A program made the position numbers and the translations under genes. Shown piece by piece: positions 52,891 to 63,641 of a stretch of DNA of 64,000 nt. Positions within the stretch are counted from its first letter, which is position 1, and each line of letters starts with the position of its first letter. Origin of the DNA: Craterostigma plantagineum (lineage: Eukaryota > Streptophyta > Magnoliopsida > Lamiales > Linderniaceae); assembly GCA_027422505.1 (NCBI GenBank), contig JAPQWV010000763.1, forward strand, positions 175,001 through 239,000, read 5' to 3'. The notes under the pieces were generated by a model. It was not told the origin of the DNA, did no database searches, and saw nothing but the letters and a program-made list of their open reading frames with translations.

Positions 52891-55800
52891 ATGGAGAAAA
52901 CGATGGCATCAGTTGACAACGGTCGGCCTTGGCAATCTTACACCACTGTTTACACCAATGCTAAAGCAGGTAGAACGTTGTTTCTTTTTTCGCTATGGTC
53001 TTGATAGTTTTATGCTTAATTATGTTCGTCTGGTTTTGAAATTGTGACTAGGAATGGAAGGTGTGGACAAGGAAAAAGTGCAGAGAATAGTGTATGAGAT
53101 GAGCAAAGGTTCCAAGTATTTCGCGAACGAGGAGAAGAAAGAAGCTGAGGTTAAGAAGAAAATCGAGAGTATGCAGGCGCACCTTGAGAAGCTTACTGAT
53201 TTGGATAAATCAAACTATCAAAAGGTGTGTAATCAATTATAATACTAAGTTTATTAACTTGATAGCTAGTATCGATTCTATGATGTTTTAGTATGACTTC
53301 CCGCTCAACTTTGAATGTTTGCTATTCTGATTGTCAAAATCTCTGTTGGTTTTGTGTTGCTCAGTTTTTCGTGTTATTGTTCTCAAGCAAGATGTATGAC
53401 GTTCGTGAAATGTGAGAGAGAAGGGATAGCTGAATTATATCTTAGCGGCAGTACTGTGTTTGGAGATATTTCATTGTTGGTTTGTTATCTGTCTGTCTAC
53501 AGTTTGCTGAAAAAAGGATTGTAGAGTTAGAAGCGTCTCGCGATTTGTCAAGGCTTTGGCTGCATGTGGATATGGATGCTTTCTATGCATCTGTTGAGAC
53601 ATTGTGCAATGATTCTCTGAAGGGGAAACCAATGGCAGTTGGTAGCATGTCTATGATCTCGACAGCAAATTATGAGGTGGGGTGACCTTATTTGAACCAG
53701 TCGGTATATTGTAAGCTAATATTAGAAATGTTTGGCATATCCGCTTATATGTTTTAGTTTTGACTTTCCGAAATCCCACCCACTTCTGCTTTTGTTATGC
53801 TTACTTTCTATTTCCGTTCCAGGCAAGAAGGTTTGGAGTACGGGCTGCAATGCCTGGATTTATTGCACGTAAATTGTGTCCAGAGCTGATTTTTGTTCCA
53901 ACAGACTTCAAGAAATATAATTATTATAGTGATTTAACTAGGAAGGGTCAGTCCTATTTGCTTTTATGTTTTGTTTTGTTCCAAAAAAGGAAATATGGAT
54001 AGATTTGATTGATATTTATTGCCTTTCTTTTGCTTTCAGTTTTTCAGAAGTATGATTCGAACTTCTTGGCTGCAAGTTTAGATGAAGCATACATAGACAT
54101 TACAAAATACTGTGAGGACAACAAAATGACTGCTGACGAAGTAAGTTAAAGCATGGATTGTGATTCCCTTAATACCCGAGTTGTTCGTCTCTTCTTTTAC
54201 TGTTCATTTGGATATTTTTGCTTATCTTATCTAAAGATGATAGTTGTTGTTAACACCACAATCTTGCTTTAAAAGGTGGCTAAAGAGCTTAGAGAGAGCA
54301 TACAAAAAGAGACAGGACTTACATGTAGTGCTGGGGTGGCACCAAATCGATTACTTGCTAAGGTAAAGACTTTCTCATGATGGGGTTATGGTGATTTTTT
54401 GTGTTTGATGATACTGTGGCCAACAGAATCAAATGAAATGTGAAAGAAAATGACCAATGCCTTTTCTTGAGATAAGAATAGCTTTTTCTCATCATTGACC
54501 TTATAGCATCAATGTAACCAAATAAATGCTAATTTGTACAGTTCATGACCGATTGCTTGTGGTGCACATGTAGTTTTCTGTATACATATAATTCAGAGTT
54601 CATGCACCTTCAGGCAAATATATATACTATGACTTTCTTGATTTAAGTATATTTTCCGACCAGGTTTGCTCAGATATCAATAAGCCCAATGGTCAGTTTG
54701 TTTTACCAAATGAAAGAATGGCTGTGATGACATTTATATCCTCGCTACCTATAAGAAAGGTACTCTTTATGCTTACTGATCTATATGCTGAATTTTTTGA
54801 GATTATTTCCAGGAATCGAACTTTCTAATACACATCGTCCAACCACTTTTTCTCATTCATCTTACATAGATTGGGGGCATTGGTAAGGTCACTGAGAGTG
54901 TGCTGAAGGGCATTTTCGGTATTACGTCCTGTGAGGATATGCTGCGAAAAAGTGGGTTGATCTGCGCACTGTTTTCTCGCTCATCTGCAGGTTTGTTGGA
55001 CCTTCTTATGTTTTTTGTTTTCATGTTCAATTGTTAACCTGTACTTCTGTTTAATTTGTTCGTTGTCTGCCTTTCACTTGCTACTTCATGTAAGGATTAG
55101 CATATAGCTTCATTGCTTTGAGATGGAAATCATTTGTTTTTGCACCAGGCCATTAGTTATTGCAAGAATGCTATCAGTATCAATACAACATTTTTTTTGG
55201 CAGAATTCTTCTTGTCTGTCGGTTTGGGTCTAGGGAGGACAGACACGCCCCAAATTTCCCAGCGGAAAAGTATAAGCAATGAGAGAACATTTTCATCTAC
55301 TCAAGATGAGGCATCACTTTGTGAGAAACTAGGTAATTTGGTTAGCATGATGAAAAGCACCCTTGTTGCCCTTCTTAGCATAGGTTTTCTCGTCATGGAT
55401 TCCATGTATAAATTATTGACGTTATTGAGATCTTGCTGTGAGCATACATCGTACAAATGTCTACTAATATCACATGATGTGTTAAGGACTTTTTTGAACG
55501 TATTCTGCTCTAAGGCCTTTTTTGTGGGAAGTGATGTCTTATTTACATTTGGTTGTCTGATCAATTCATACCATTTTCAGCGGATCTTGCGGACAATCTT
55601 TCTAATGACATGAAGAAAGAAGGCCTTTGCGGAAGAACATTAACATTAAAGCTGAAGACGTCATCCTTTGAGGTTATATGAAGCATCTTAGATTTTGGGG
55701 TGATTAATGCTCTTCGTCTCGAATATATTTTTTCCTTAGGTCTCCACCAGTTTCTTATATCCGATGAGGCATGTTGGTTTTAACTTTTTTTTTTCATGTC

Positions 55801-56839
55801 TTATTTTTGTTTGAAATGTGCATAGTCGGGCCGACATGGGTTGATATGATTTGATCTCTCGCTTTTACTATAATTGCTTCTCCAGGTTAGAACTCGGTCA
55901 GTGACTTTACCGAATCATATATGCTCGAGTGAGGATATACTGAGACATGGAACGAAGCTTCTTAAAGCTGAATTCCCAATATCTCTTCGTCTGATGGGTA
56001 CGAAAACCAAATAATAAATTTGTATGATGCTTTATATTTTCGCTTCTTGGTTATATTCGTAGTTATCCTGATTTCTATATGTTCTCTTGTGGCTTTGTGC
56101 CTTGATTCTATTTCTGCGTATCTTACCGAAACATGTTTGCCATAGAACTGATGCCCATGACACATTCCTCGATTCAATAGTAGTATATATATCACGAGAT
56201 ATTTTCTTACCAATAGGACTTCGAATGTCCCAATTCAATGAGGGTACAAACGGTGCTGCCCATGATCCAAAGCAAAAAACACTTTCTAACTTCATGGTCA
56301 CACATGAGTCTGCTTCATGTAGAGCTTTGGGAGATGAAGCACTCATCGAATCCCATAGCACTGATGACATCTTAGCCAGTTGTGCTACTCTTCCTTTTCA
56401 TGAAGGACGTGAAAATATTGATTTTCCCGATCCCTCAAGCTTAAGGGACCAAAATGACAATAATACAACAGAGGCGTCGTGGCTTGATCTCCAGCTAGCA
56501 GAAATCAGACATGATGTGAGAATCCTAACTGATTCATCTTTATGTGATGAAGCCAATATATATTCATCTCAGGCGGAAACAGTTTATTGACGAGAACCTA
56601 CCTCATTTTTTTGCTTCTCTTTTCGTCTTATTTAGGCAAATAACTCGGTTGAAGAAACTGCGTCAAAGTCCGGAGAGTCGATATGTTGGTTAAATGACTA
56701 CCAATGTTCGATATGCGGAGCCGAACTGCCTCCCTCATTTGTTCAGGAAAGACAAGAGCATCTTGATTTTCATATTGCTCAAAGGCTGCAAGAAGAGGAT
56801 TCTTCTATAAATATCGACAGAACTTTCAGCTGTGACATC

Positions 56840-56879
<40 letters not shown>

Positions 56880-57069
56880 AGTGATTGAAATTTATTATCA
56901 TCAGAAGACACTTGAATCCCTGGTGATTTTCGACATTTTTATTACCAGGTCAACTGAAAAGGATCAAACAGGACAGAGCCGACCGAGGAAGAAGCTGAAA
57001 AGATCGAAGCCTCCTTCAAAGGGTAAGCACATACCTATCGATGCATTCTTCTTTGCCAAGACCACTTAA
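52891..57069 (+). CDS. POLK: DNA polymerase kappa (Y-family translesion polymerase)
   Basis: Fourteen exons: 52891-52969, 53052-53224, 53503-53676, 53823-53946, 54040-54140, 54276-54362, 54664-54759, 54870-54990, 55204-55332, 55581-55672, 55886-55997, 56217-56515, 56636-56841, 56949-57069. All junctions are GT-AG, and the sum is 1914 nt (637 residues). The N-clasp (residues about 1-100) is followed by the palm with metal ligand D107 (LHVDMDAFYASVE) and D198-E199 (SLDEAYID). Next come the helix-hairpin-helix thumb (IGGIGKVTE) and the little finger (to about 435). A ubiquitin-binding UBZ finger has C553, C556, H571 and H575. The end is basic (RPRKKLKRSK, a likely NLS) with a PIP-like IDAFF for PCNA binding. 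The enzyme copies past minor-groove lesions in the nucleus. No lesion is seen. Length is close to other plant homologues. Confidence 0.95.
56844..56876. repeat. AT microsatellite at the 5' end of the last polymerase kappa intron
   Basis: A TA repeat begins two bases after the predicted GT donor of intron 13 (56842). Its length could affect use of that donor. If the intron were retained, translation would leave the UBZ-to-PIP tail. Confidence 0.85.
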
Positions 57070-57871
57070 AAGTATATGATGCATTGAGATACTATTACAT
57101 ACTTGTTCACTATAATAATAGTATTCAATTTGCATAGAGTGGATCAATGCTTACCATGGCGTGATGATAAAATTTGTTCTCACCATTTAAACTTGGTCTG
57201 TGACTAATAGAATGGACCGAGTGGGATGTAAGTAAGTTGTAGTAAAATTTTGGAAGGACTAAACATGAAATCAATGAAGAAAAGACACGAAAAGAAGTGT
57301 GAAAAAACATTGAAACGAATTCTTTCTAGCCACATTTTTCTACAATATAAAAAGACGCTATTCAGCTTCTGTCTTGGTGCTATATGTCTTTGCTTCGCCG
57401 GCCTTGGGTTTCACATTTCTGAGTGAGATCGACTTTTTATCAACATGTCATTATTATTATGGTTCGAACTGCATTAGTATAAGTGTCATTGATGATGATC
57501 GAAGCAACGAAGGTAGAAATCTTCAGCTGATTTTTAACTAAAAAAAACTTGCGGTGTTCGAAAAATCATGCACTTTCATTGATCAACTACTTCGCAGACA
57601 AAAAGGTTTACCCAAAACTCGATGCCATTAAATATCTATACACAACTCACAATTTCAAAAGGACGTGAATTATCAAAATGCACAAGATTCAATAAAAAAG
57701 AAAAAAACTAATACTACAACAATCGCCAGCTTCTTCACGATCACGCACTCACCACCACGGCCTGCACAAGCAAAGCGACACCTCCACAAAGAGAAAAATA
57801 AAACGCTAGTGAGCAATAATATCTATCCTATAAAAACACCAAATACAAAGCCAACAACGACATAGAATATG
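57070..57871. other. Convergent 3' flanks of polymerase kappa and the beta-1,3-glucanase
   Basis: AT-rich sequence that should hold both 3' UTRs. No further gene, repeat boundary or RNA gene was recognised. Confidence 0.6.
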
Positions 57872-60104
57872 TCACACAAGTGTGGCAAAAGGGAGGACGA
57901 CACTCACAAAGATCATTATTTCTTGCAATACCATCGACATGTAAGAAGCCGCGGCCCCATTTATCCCTGCGAATGAAAATCATATCAATAAAATAATCCA
58001 TTCACCAATTAATCGACAAATATTCAAATAAATGCAGACCAAAACCTGACGCCGCCGACGTTAAAGAAGGGCTTGGCGTAAAGGGAGGAGACGTTGGGAC
58101 TGAGTTGTTGATCGCCGATGGGCTCATAGGTGTAGCCGTAGGCACTGCGTTAACCGCTGGTGGGCCCACAGGCGGGCCCATTGGTTGACCCATCGGAGGC
58201 ACGCCAGGTGGGCCGCTTGGGATTGCCGTTGTTGAGTTTATGGCCGGAGTTGTACTCGGCGCTGGCATCGGAGACTTCAAGGAATCGTCAAGAAAAAACA
58301 AATCATGTAAGAAATAATATATAATGATATTAATCATGGTTTTGTATGTCACAATTCTAAGCCCATTAAGACGAGTTTAGAATAGATAAACACACATTGT
58401 AAATCCACTAACCATATTTTTATACGTATATAACTATATCCTCCAGTCACTCTGGAATTTATTTTTGTTTTTAAATAGGAAGTCGTTTTACAGTTTTCAA
58501 AATATATCGAGTATTTCCTATTTTAAACCTAAATAGAAGTTGTTAACATAATGGAGATTTTACTTTATTTCTTAATATGTGCGTGTAACTTCCTTAAACG
58601 GCTTGTTTTCAAAATCGGAGGGAGTATAAACCTTAATAATTTGAAACCTCCTAAATATAAAGCTACCTACCAAAAAAGCCGTAAGAATGAATCAAAATAT
58701 ATTCATTCATTCATTCACCTGCGTATTGCTGCTACTGCTCCTCGACAACCCAACTTCGTAAGTCGGGGTGAGATCGGGCTTAAAAAGCCCGAACGAACGT
58801 TCTGATGCGGGCCCGGGCTTTAAGTCTTCGTCGTAGAGCGCGAACAGATAGGTGTCGACGGGCTTCCCGGGCATGAGGGGCGTCCCTACGTTCGACCTGA
58901 GGTGGTTTAGCAAATTACCGTTATACCCCTTTGCATTTCCGAGGCTCGGGCCGACCTCGTTGGGATCTCCCCTGTAAGGCCAGCCCGTCTCTGCCACTAC
59001 GATCTCCACGTCCTTAAATCCCATCGACTTTAAAGCAGAGTGCACGGCATCCACCTAATAATAATAATATATATTCATGTGAGAAATAAAATGAATTAAC
59101 AGAAGCTACTATAATATGTGTTTTCTTCTTTTACCTGGGCATCGAACATGTTCATGTACTTGATCCCGGTTCCCGGGTCGACCCGACCAGGGTTGGTCTG
59201 GAACAGGCAGAAGGCAAGAGTTTCGGGCCGCGGGTCGCTTTGATATGCGAAGAACGGGTACGGGTTGATCATGAGGGGCGACCCGTTTGTGCTGTGGAAT
59301 TGCAGCAAAGCTTTCATTGTGTCTCCGTACCCAAAGGCACCCGAGGATGGCGGGTCGGATCGGGTCAGGACCGACATGGCGTGGACTGTTGAGACCTTAA
59401 TTTTTCCGCCCAAGGAGGCTTTTGCAATAAACGAAAAGTTAAATTAAGCTGAAATTGATTGATTGCTTTGTAATGTGTGAGGTTATTAGTACCAGCGTTG
59501 AGGGCATTTTGGACATTCTGCATAGCGGGTAGGAGCTGTGACGCCAGATTTGGGTCGGGTGACGTCACCACCTCGTTGCCCACCGACACGACGATGATCT
59601 TGCTAGCCGGGTAATAAGCCATGACGTTGGAATTCACCCAATTTCCGGCGAAGTTTGGATCGGCGGCGAGGGCGGGGATGTCGCCGTTGGCCGCTCCGAT
59701 CACTATTCCGACGCCGGTGTTAGCCAGGGCCTTGATTATCGCCGGGTCGGCGCCGTACAGGCGGACTTTCTCGATTGTCGTCGACTGTAGAAGCTTAGCG
59801 GTGGCTTCCGGCGGAGGAAGGTTGTCGGCGACCAAGCCGTAGTTTACTCCGACGAAGGGCTGAGAATCTGAAATGCGTCAAGTTTACTTCAGAATTGTAG
59901 GTCGCATAGGTCGTAATTCAAGAAATGGAGGAAATAATCGCGAAATCAAAAGAAGAAATTAATTAATCAAGAAAACCCAGAAAATTTAAAAGAAAAAAAA
60001 AATCAAGAACAAGAACACCCCAACTCACTTGTGCGAGGAACAAAATAAAAGCATCCAAGTAAGAGCAGCAGAAGACTGTAATACAAGTGCATAAATGGCG
60101 CCAT
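57872..60104 (-). CDS. Glucan endo-1,3-beta-glucosidase (GH17), GPI-anchored
   Basis: Six exons on the - strand: 60104-60029, 59867-59493, 59418-59135, 59054-58719, 58274-58046, 57966-57872; 1395 nt, 464 residues, all GT-AG. Residues 1 to about 25 are a signal peptide with a poly-Leu core. The GH17 barrel runs about 30-345, with the acid/base Glu124 (VSVGNEVV) and nucleophile Glu267 (VVAETGWP). After it comes a Pro/Ser/Thr/Gly-rich stretch (about 358-435) and a hydrophobic C-terminus (about 444-464) preceded by small residues, as expected for a GPI signal. No X8/CBM43 module is present. The enzyme cleaves cell-wall beta-1,3-glucan (callose); GPI forms act at the plasma membrane and plasmodesmata. 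An in-frame ATG 33 bp upstream (60137) exists; the internal one gives the better signal peptide. Confidence 0.93.
58439..58624. mobile_element. Stowaway-like MITE in intron 4 of the glucanase
   Basis: The ends TCCTCCAGTCACTCTG and CAAAATCGGAGGGAG resemble the Stowaway CTCCCTCCG consensus, with TA on both sides (58437-58438, 58625-58626). 186 bp, AT-rich. It lies wholly within the 444-bp intron between exons 4 and 5. Confidence 0.7.
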
Positions 60105-60304
60105 CGCCTTATGATGATGACTAGTTGTAAAGTTCATACACTGTATCAATATGAGGTTGAAGAAGATGAGGTATAGAAGTTTATCTACGGGAAATCAAAT
60201 AATGATTATTATTAAAATAAAACGGCTAGCTAGGTTCTTCAATGAGGTGGCGATAAAGTGTTTGAAAGTAGAATGTAAACGTGGTGGGGTTGGCAAGTAA
60301 TGGA

Positions 60305-60314
60305 ATATATATAG
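60305..60314 (-). promoter_or_regulatory. Likely TATA box of the glucanase gene
   Basis: CTATATATAT on the - strand lies about 200 bp upstream of the glucanase ATG, a plausible distance with a 5' leader. No other TATA-like word in the nearby - strand sequence is as good. Confidence 0.45.
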
Positions 60315-60960
60315 ATCCCTGGCGTTTGAATTAGGACGGATCGATCATATGGAGTTTCAAAATTTTAAATTAATTCTGTTCATTAAAACAATTAGTGATA
60401 AATAAATGCTCCACGAGATAACCAAAGTCCCAAAGTAATGTTAATGCAATTCCACCTTTCCATTAAGTTCAATTCGAAGAAAACTGAATTTAATTGTCGA
60501 CAATAGGACAAACGTCTACTTTCAACCTCCATCATAGGTACCAAACTCAATCTCACGAAGAAGTTTAATTTTTTTATAACGTTGCGGGCTAACTTCCTCT
60601 ATTGTCAATTAATTTAGAGTGAAACTCCTCGTAAACTTATGAGCTTAGGCTTATTGGCTAAAAGAGATTTTTCATTCCCAACATCTGATATCATAGTCAT
60701 TATTCTAGTCGGAATACGATGTGGATAATGTGTCTCCACGCTTGCAACGATATTTGTTTAGTAGAGCATATTGGTTGCGTTTTGGTCGGTCCAAATGCAT
60801 AGCAGTAAAATCTAGAGTTAAGATGTGTTAAGCTAAGATAATTTCGCTTAATCACTGAATGCAATTACATCGAATAATATATAGAATACAAGACCAACGT
60901 AAATTAACAAGATAATAAATGACATAAATAACTCAATCAATTTACGTAAATAACTCAATC
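60315..60960. other. Upstream region of the glucanase; possible remnant of an LTR and primer site
   Basis: No gene. At 60640-60695, sequence ending CATTCCCAACA followed by TCTGATATCATAG resembles an LTR end plus a decayed initiator tRNA-Met primer site (TGGTATCAGAG) on the + strand. This is weak without a partner LTR. The right part may include the 3' end of the copia element on the - strand. Confidence 0.3.
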
Positions 60961-60962
60961 AA

Positions 60963-61391
60963 TTACTTGATTATCTCAATCAATAATTGCTTGATTTTAG
61001 CTAACACCACCCGCAAGCGGAGCGAGGGATCGAGGGAAACACGAAGCTTGGATCGGAACATCACAAACAGCGGACGGGGAAGGCTTTTCGTGAATATGTC
61101 TGCAATCTGTAGCGAAGAAGGAACAAAGCGTGTGAGTAGGCGACCATTTTCAACTAGTTCACGTACGAAATGACAGTCGATGTCAATGTGCTTTGCGCGC
61201 TTGTGTGAGACAGGATTCTGAGTGAGAAATAATGCACTTTTATTGTCAGTCAGGAGAACTGGAGGCATCTTGGGTAGAGCGTGAAGATCCTTTAAAAGAT
61301 TACAAACCCACATAAGTTCTGCAGAAGTATTGGCAAGGGCCCGATACTCAGATTCACAGTTAGAACGAGACACTGTAGGTTGTTCCTTTGC
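60963..61391 (-). pseudogene. Ty1/copia pol C-terminus (RNase H end), distal piece
   Basis: The - strand frame has SRSNCESEYRALANTSAELMW, LLTDNKSALFLTQNPVSHKRAKHI and ADIFTKSLP, the usual end of copia pol. It continues the reading from 63642-64000, where a small LTR element has been inserted between the residues WSA and KEQPTVSRS. The stop at 60963 follows a short tail. Confidence 0.9.
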
Positions 61392-61742
61392 TGTAGGATA
61401 CTATTTCTAATTGTGCGTGATTTCATTAGTCGTTCTTGTAACTTGGAGCGTTTTGTATAGTAGTCCTTAGATTAGTACTAGTTTGATATTTATACCAAGC
61501 TTGTTTGGTATAAATACATGTAAAGAATTTGAGCTGAATAGAGAAAGTTTTGAAAATTGATCCGAAAGGCTTGCAATTCAATTTCTAGAGAGAGAAACAG
61601 CAGTAACTTTCTCACTCTACTCGAATTCTCTCTCACGTTCTACATTTGAGTTTTCCGATCGAATTTCATTGACCATCATAATCGTCGAATTACTTTGAAT
61701 TCTTGCCTAGGATCTTAGAGTTGTTAATCAAAGGACCTAACA
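61392..61742 (+). repeat. 5' LTR of the compact element
   Basis: 351 bp. It contains a clear TATA box (GGTATAAATACA, near 61508-61519), which should start the element's transcript. Confidence 0.93.
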
Positions 61743-62852
61743 ATTGGTATCAGGGCAAATTCGTTCTGTTTTGAATAAAAAATTGTTAGAATTGGATCGA
61801 AAATCATTTTCTGGATACTGTTCATCGAAGAACAGTTTGGCGCGAAACTTGTTTTCGATCCAATAGCGTAATTCTGTGCTTAATTGACTTGAATTTGATG
61901 TTTCTGTGCTCAGTTAAGTGATAAATGTTGATTACGATCAAATCTGTAGCTGTTTGAACTTCGAATTGAGGATTGAATTGATTCTGCGTGTTACTGTTTG
62001 CGAAGAACATGAAGAACACGTTCTGATTTTGCTCAAATTCGACATATTTGCTTCATAACATGTTTAATTGCTTGTTCGTGCGTAGTTAGCTAGTGATTGC
62101 GAGCGATTACCTGAAATTTCACAGTCTAATTTCTTGTTTTTGCTCGAATCTGTGATTAATCGTATTCTGTGAATTTTTCTCGATTGTTCTAATTTTTCTC
62201 GCTAGGTTTACGATCGGATTAGTTTCTCGATCGAAAAACTTGGCGCGAGAATTTTTCTCGGTCAGAATACGAAGTCAGCGCTAGAATCGTCATCACCAGA
62301 AATGATTTTAGTTAGAAATATTTCTCGAGCAATATTCAGCGAAAAACTTTTTCGAGAGAGACTAATTTTGACTTTGCATGCGTAAAAACTTTCTCTCGAA
62401 AAACTTTTTCGGTCAAACATTTAACGTCTGACCAGGCGAAAATCATTTACACGCGAGAAACTTTTCTAGTCAACAAATTTATTTTGACTTGTCGAGAAAC
62501 TTACTAACGTACTGTTTCTTTACGATCGAAATAAATTCACGATCAAGAAATTTTTCTCGACCGAATGATTTTGAACAATTTATCTCGCTCGTAAAATATT
62601 TCGTTGACAAAATTTCTCGCACGAGAACAGTACTCAGTACATTTTATTTCGACGAAATTAATTTCGATCAAACTTTAAAGATTGAATCGAAAATAATTCT
62701 CGTCCTAATTTTTCGAATCAAACGCTACTAACGAATATTGTCACTTGTGAAGTACGTTACATCATCTTCAAACCTTCAAAACAATTAACGAAGATCCTTC
62801 AACAACTCGACTACAAGCACGTTACATCATCTTCGCCGCGCACGACCTTCAG
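61743..62852 (+). other. Untranslated leader of the compact element, rich in TTTCTCG/CGAGAAA words
   Basis: The primer site is at 61744-61756. From about 62200 to 62700 the sequence repeats CGAGAAA, TTTCTCG and AAAACTTTTTCG in both orientations, giving many short potential hairpins. No convincing ORF. It may be the RNA packaging or dimerisation region. Confidence 0.5.
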
Positions 62853-63290
62853 ATGGCTCTGGAGAGCAATATGAAGAAGATCAACATGGCCGAACCACTC
62901 AACAGGGGACCTGAGATCGAAGGGCTTCCAAGCAATCATATTCACATCAGCTCGGTCCTATGCATCACCTACAACAATCCAATTGCCAAGAAGACTAGGA
63001 TGATGCTGAAGACAGAGATTCATAAGTTTTGCGACGGAACGCTCAAGGTCGTCAGGAGAAACATCGAGCAGAGGTTGGAAGAGATCAACCGAGACACGAT
63101 GCTGAGGATCCACCGATTCGTGAGAGAACAGCCGCTCCTGATGGAATTGATAGATGACATCGAAAAGCGCCTGAAGCTCAGGGAAACGGTTAGAGACTAT
63201 GAGCATGCGCTGGGCTTGCGCAGATCATACTACGCCCGACAAGGACGAACAGCGCGGAGACGCAATCAAGCACAAAGGGGGAGAATGTAG
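62853..63290 (+). CDS. 145-residue protein of unknown function in the compact LTR element
   Basis: The frame runs from MALESNMKKINMAEPL to a stop overlapping the first bases of the 3' LTR, with no lesion. The middle is helical and charged (CDGTLKVVRRNIEQRLEEIN; LMELIDDIEKRLKLRETV), suggesting a coiled coil. The C-terminus is strongly basic (YYARQGRTARRRNQAQRGRM) and could bind nucleic acid. There is no zinc knuckle and no gag motif I can name. It may be a minimal RNA-binding gag-like protein or a captured host fragment. Base composition is more GC-rich than the leader before it. Confidence 0.6.
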   Translation: MALESNMKKINMAEPLNRGPEIEGLPSNHIHISSVLCITYNNPIAKKTRMMLKTEIHKFCDGTLKVVRRNIEQRLEEINRDTMLRIHRFVREQPLLMELIDDIEKRLKLRETVRDYEHALGLRRSYYARQGRTARRRNQAQRGRM

Positions 63291-63636
63291 GATACTATTT
63301 CTAATTGTGCTTGATTTTATTAGTCGTTCTTGTAACTTGGGGCATTTTGTATAGTAGTCCTTAGATTAGGACTAGTTTGATATTTATACCAAGCTTGTTT
63401 GGTATAAATACATGTAAAGAATTTGAGCTGAATAGAGAAAGTTTTGAAAATTGATCCGAAAGGCTTGCAATTCAATTTCTAGAGAGAGAAACGGCAGTAA
63501 CTTTCTCACTCTACTCGAATTCTCCCTCACATTCTACATTTGAGTTTTTCGATCGAATTTCATTGATCATTATAAGCGTCGAATTACTTTGAATTCCCGC
63601 CTAGGATCTTAGAGTTGTTAATCAAAGGACCTAACA
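63286..63636 (+). repeat. 3' LTR of the compact element
   Basis: 351 bp, nearly identical to the 5' LTR by eye, differing at scattered single positions (for example TGCTTGATTTTATT versus TGCGTGATTTCATT). This implies a moderately recent insertion. Confidence 0.93.
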
Positions 63637-63641
63637 TTTGC

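Larger units (their letters stand above)
61392..63636 (+). mobile_element. Compact non-autonomous LTR retrotransposon inserted in copia pol
   Basis: Two 351-bp LTRs (61392-61742 and 63286-63636), TGTAGGATACT to CCTAACA, are flanked by TTTGC on both sides (61387-61391, 63637-63641). The primer site TTGGTATCAGGGC starts 2 bases after the 5' LTR (initiator tRNA-Met type). The polypurine tract AAAGGGGGAGAA is just before the 3' LTR. The 1.5-kb interior encodes one 145-codon ORF and no protease, RT or integrase, so it depends on another element. It is larger than typical TRIMs and smaller than LARDs. Confidence 0.93.

Noticed and set aside
55134..55613. 159-codon open frame within polymerase kappa
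   Set aside because: It reads through introns; only 55204-55332 and 55581-55672 are exons by splice signals and homology.
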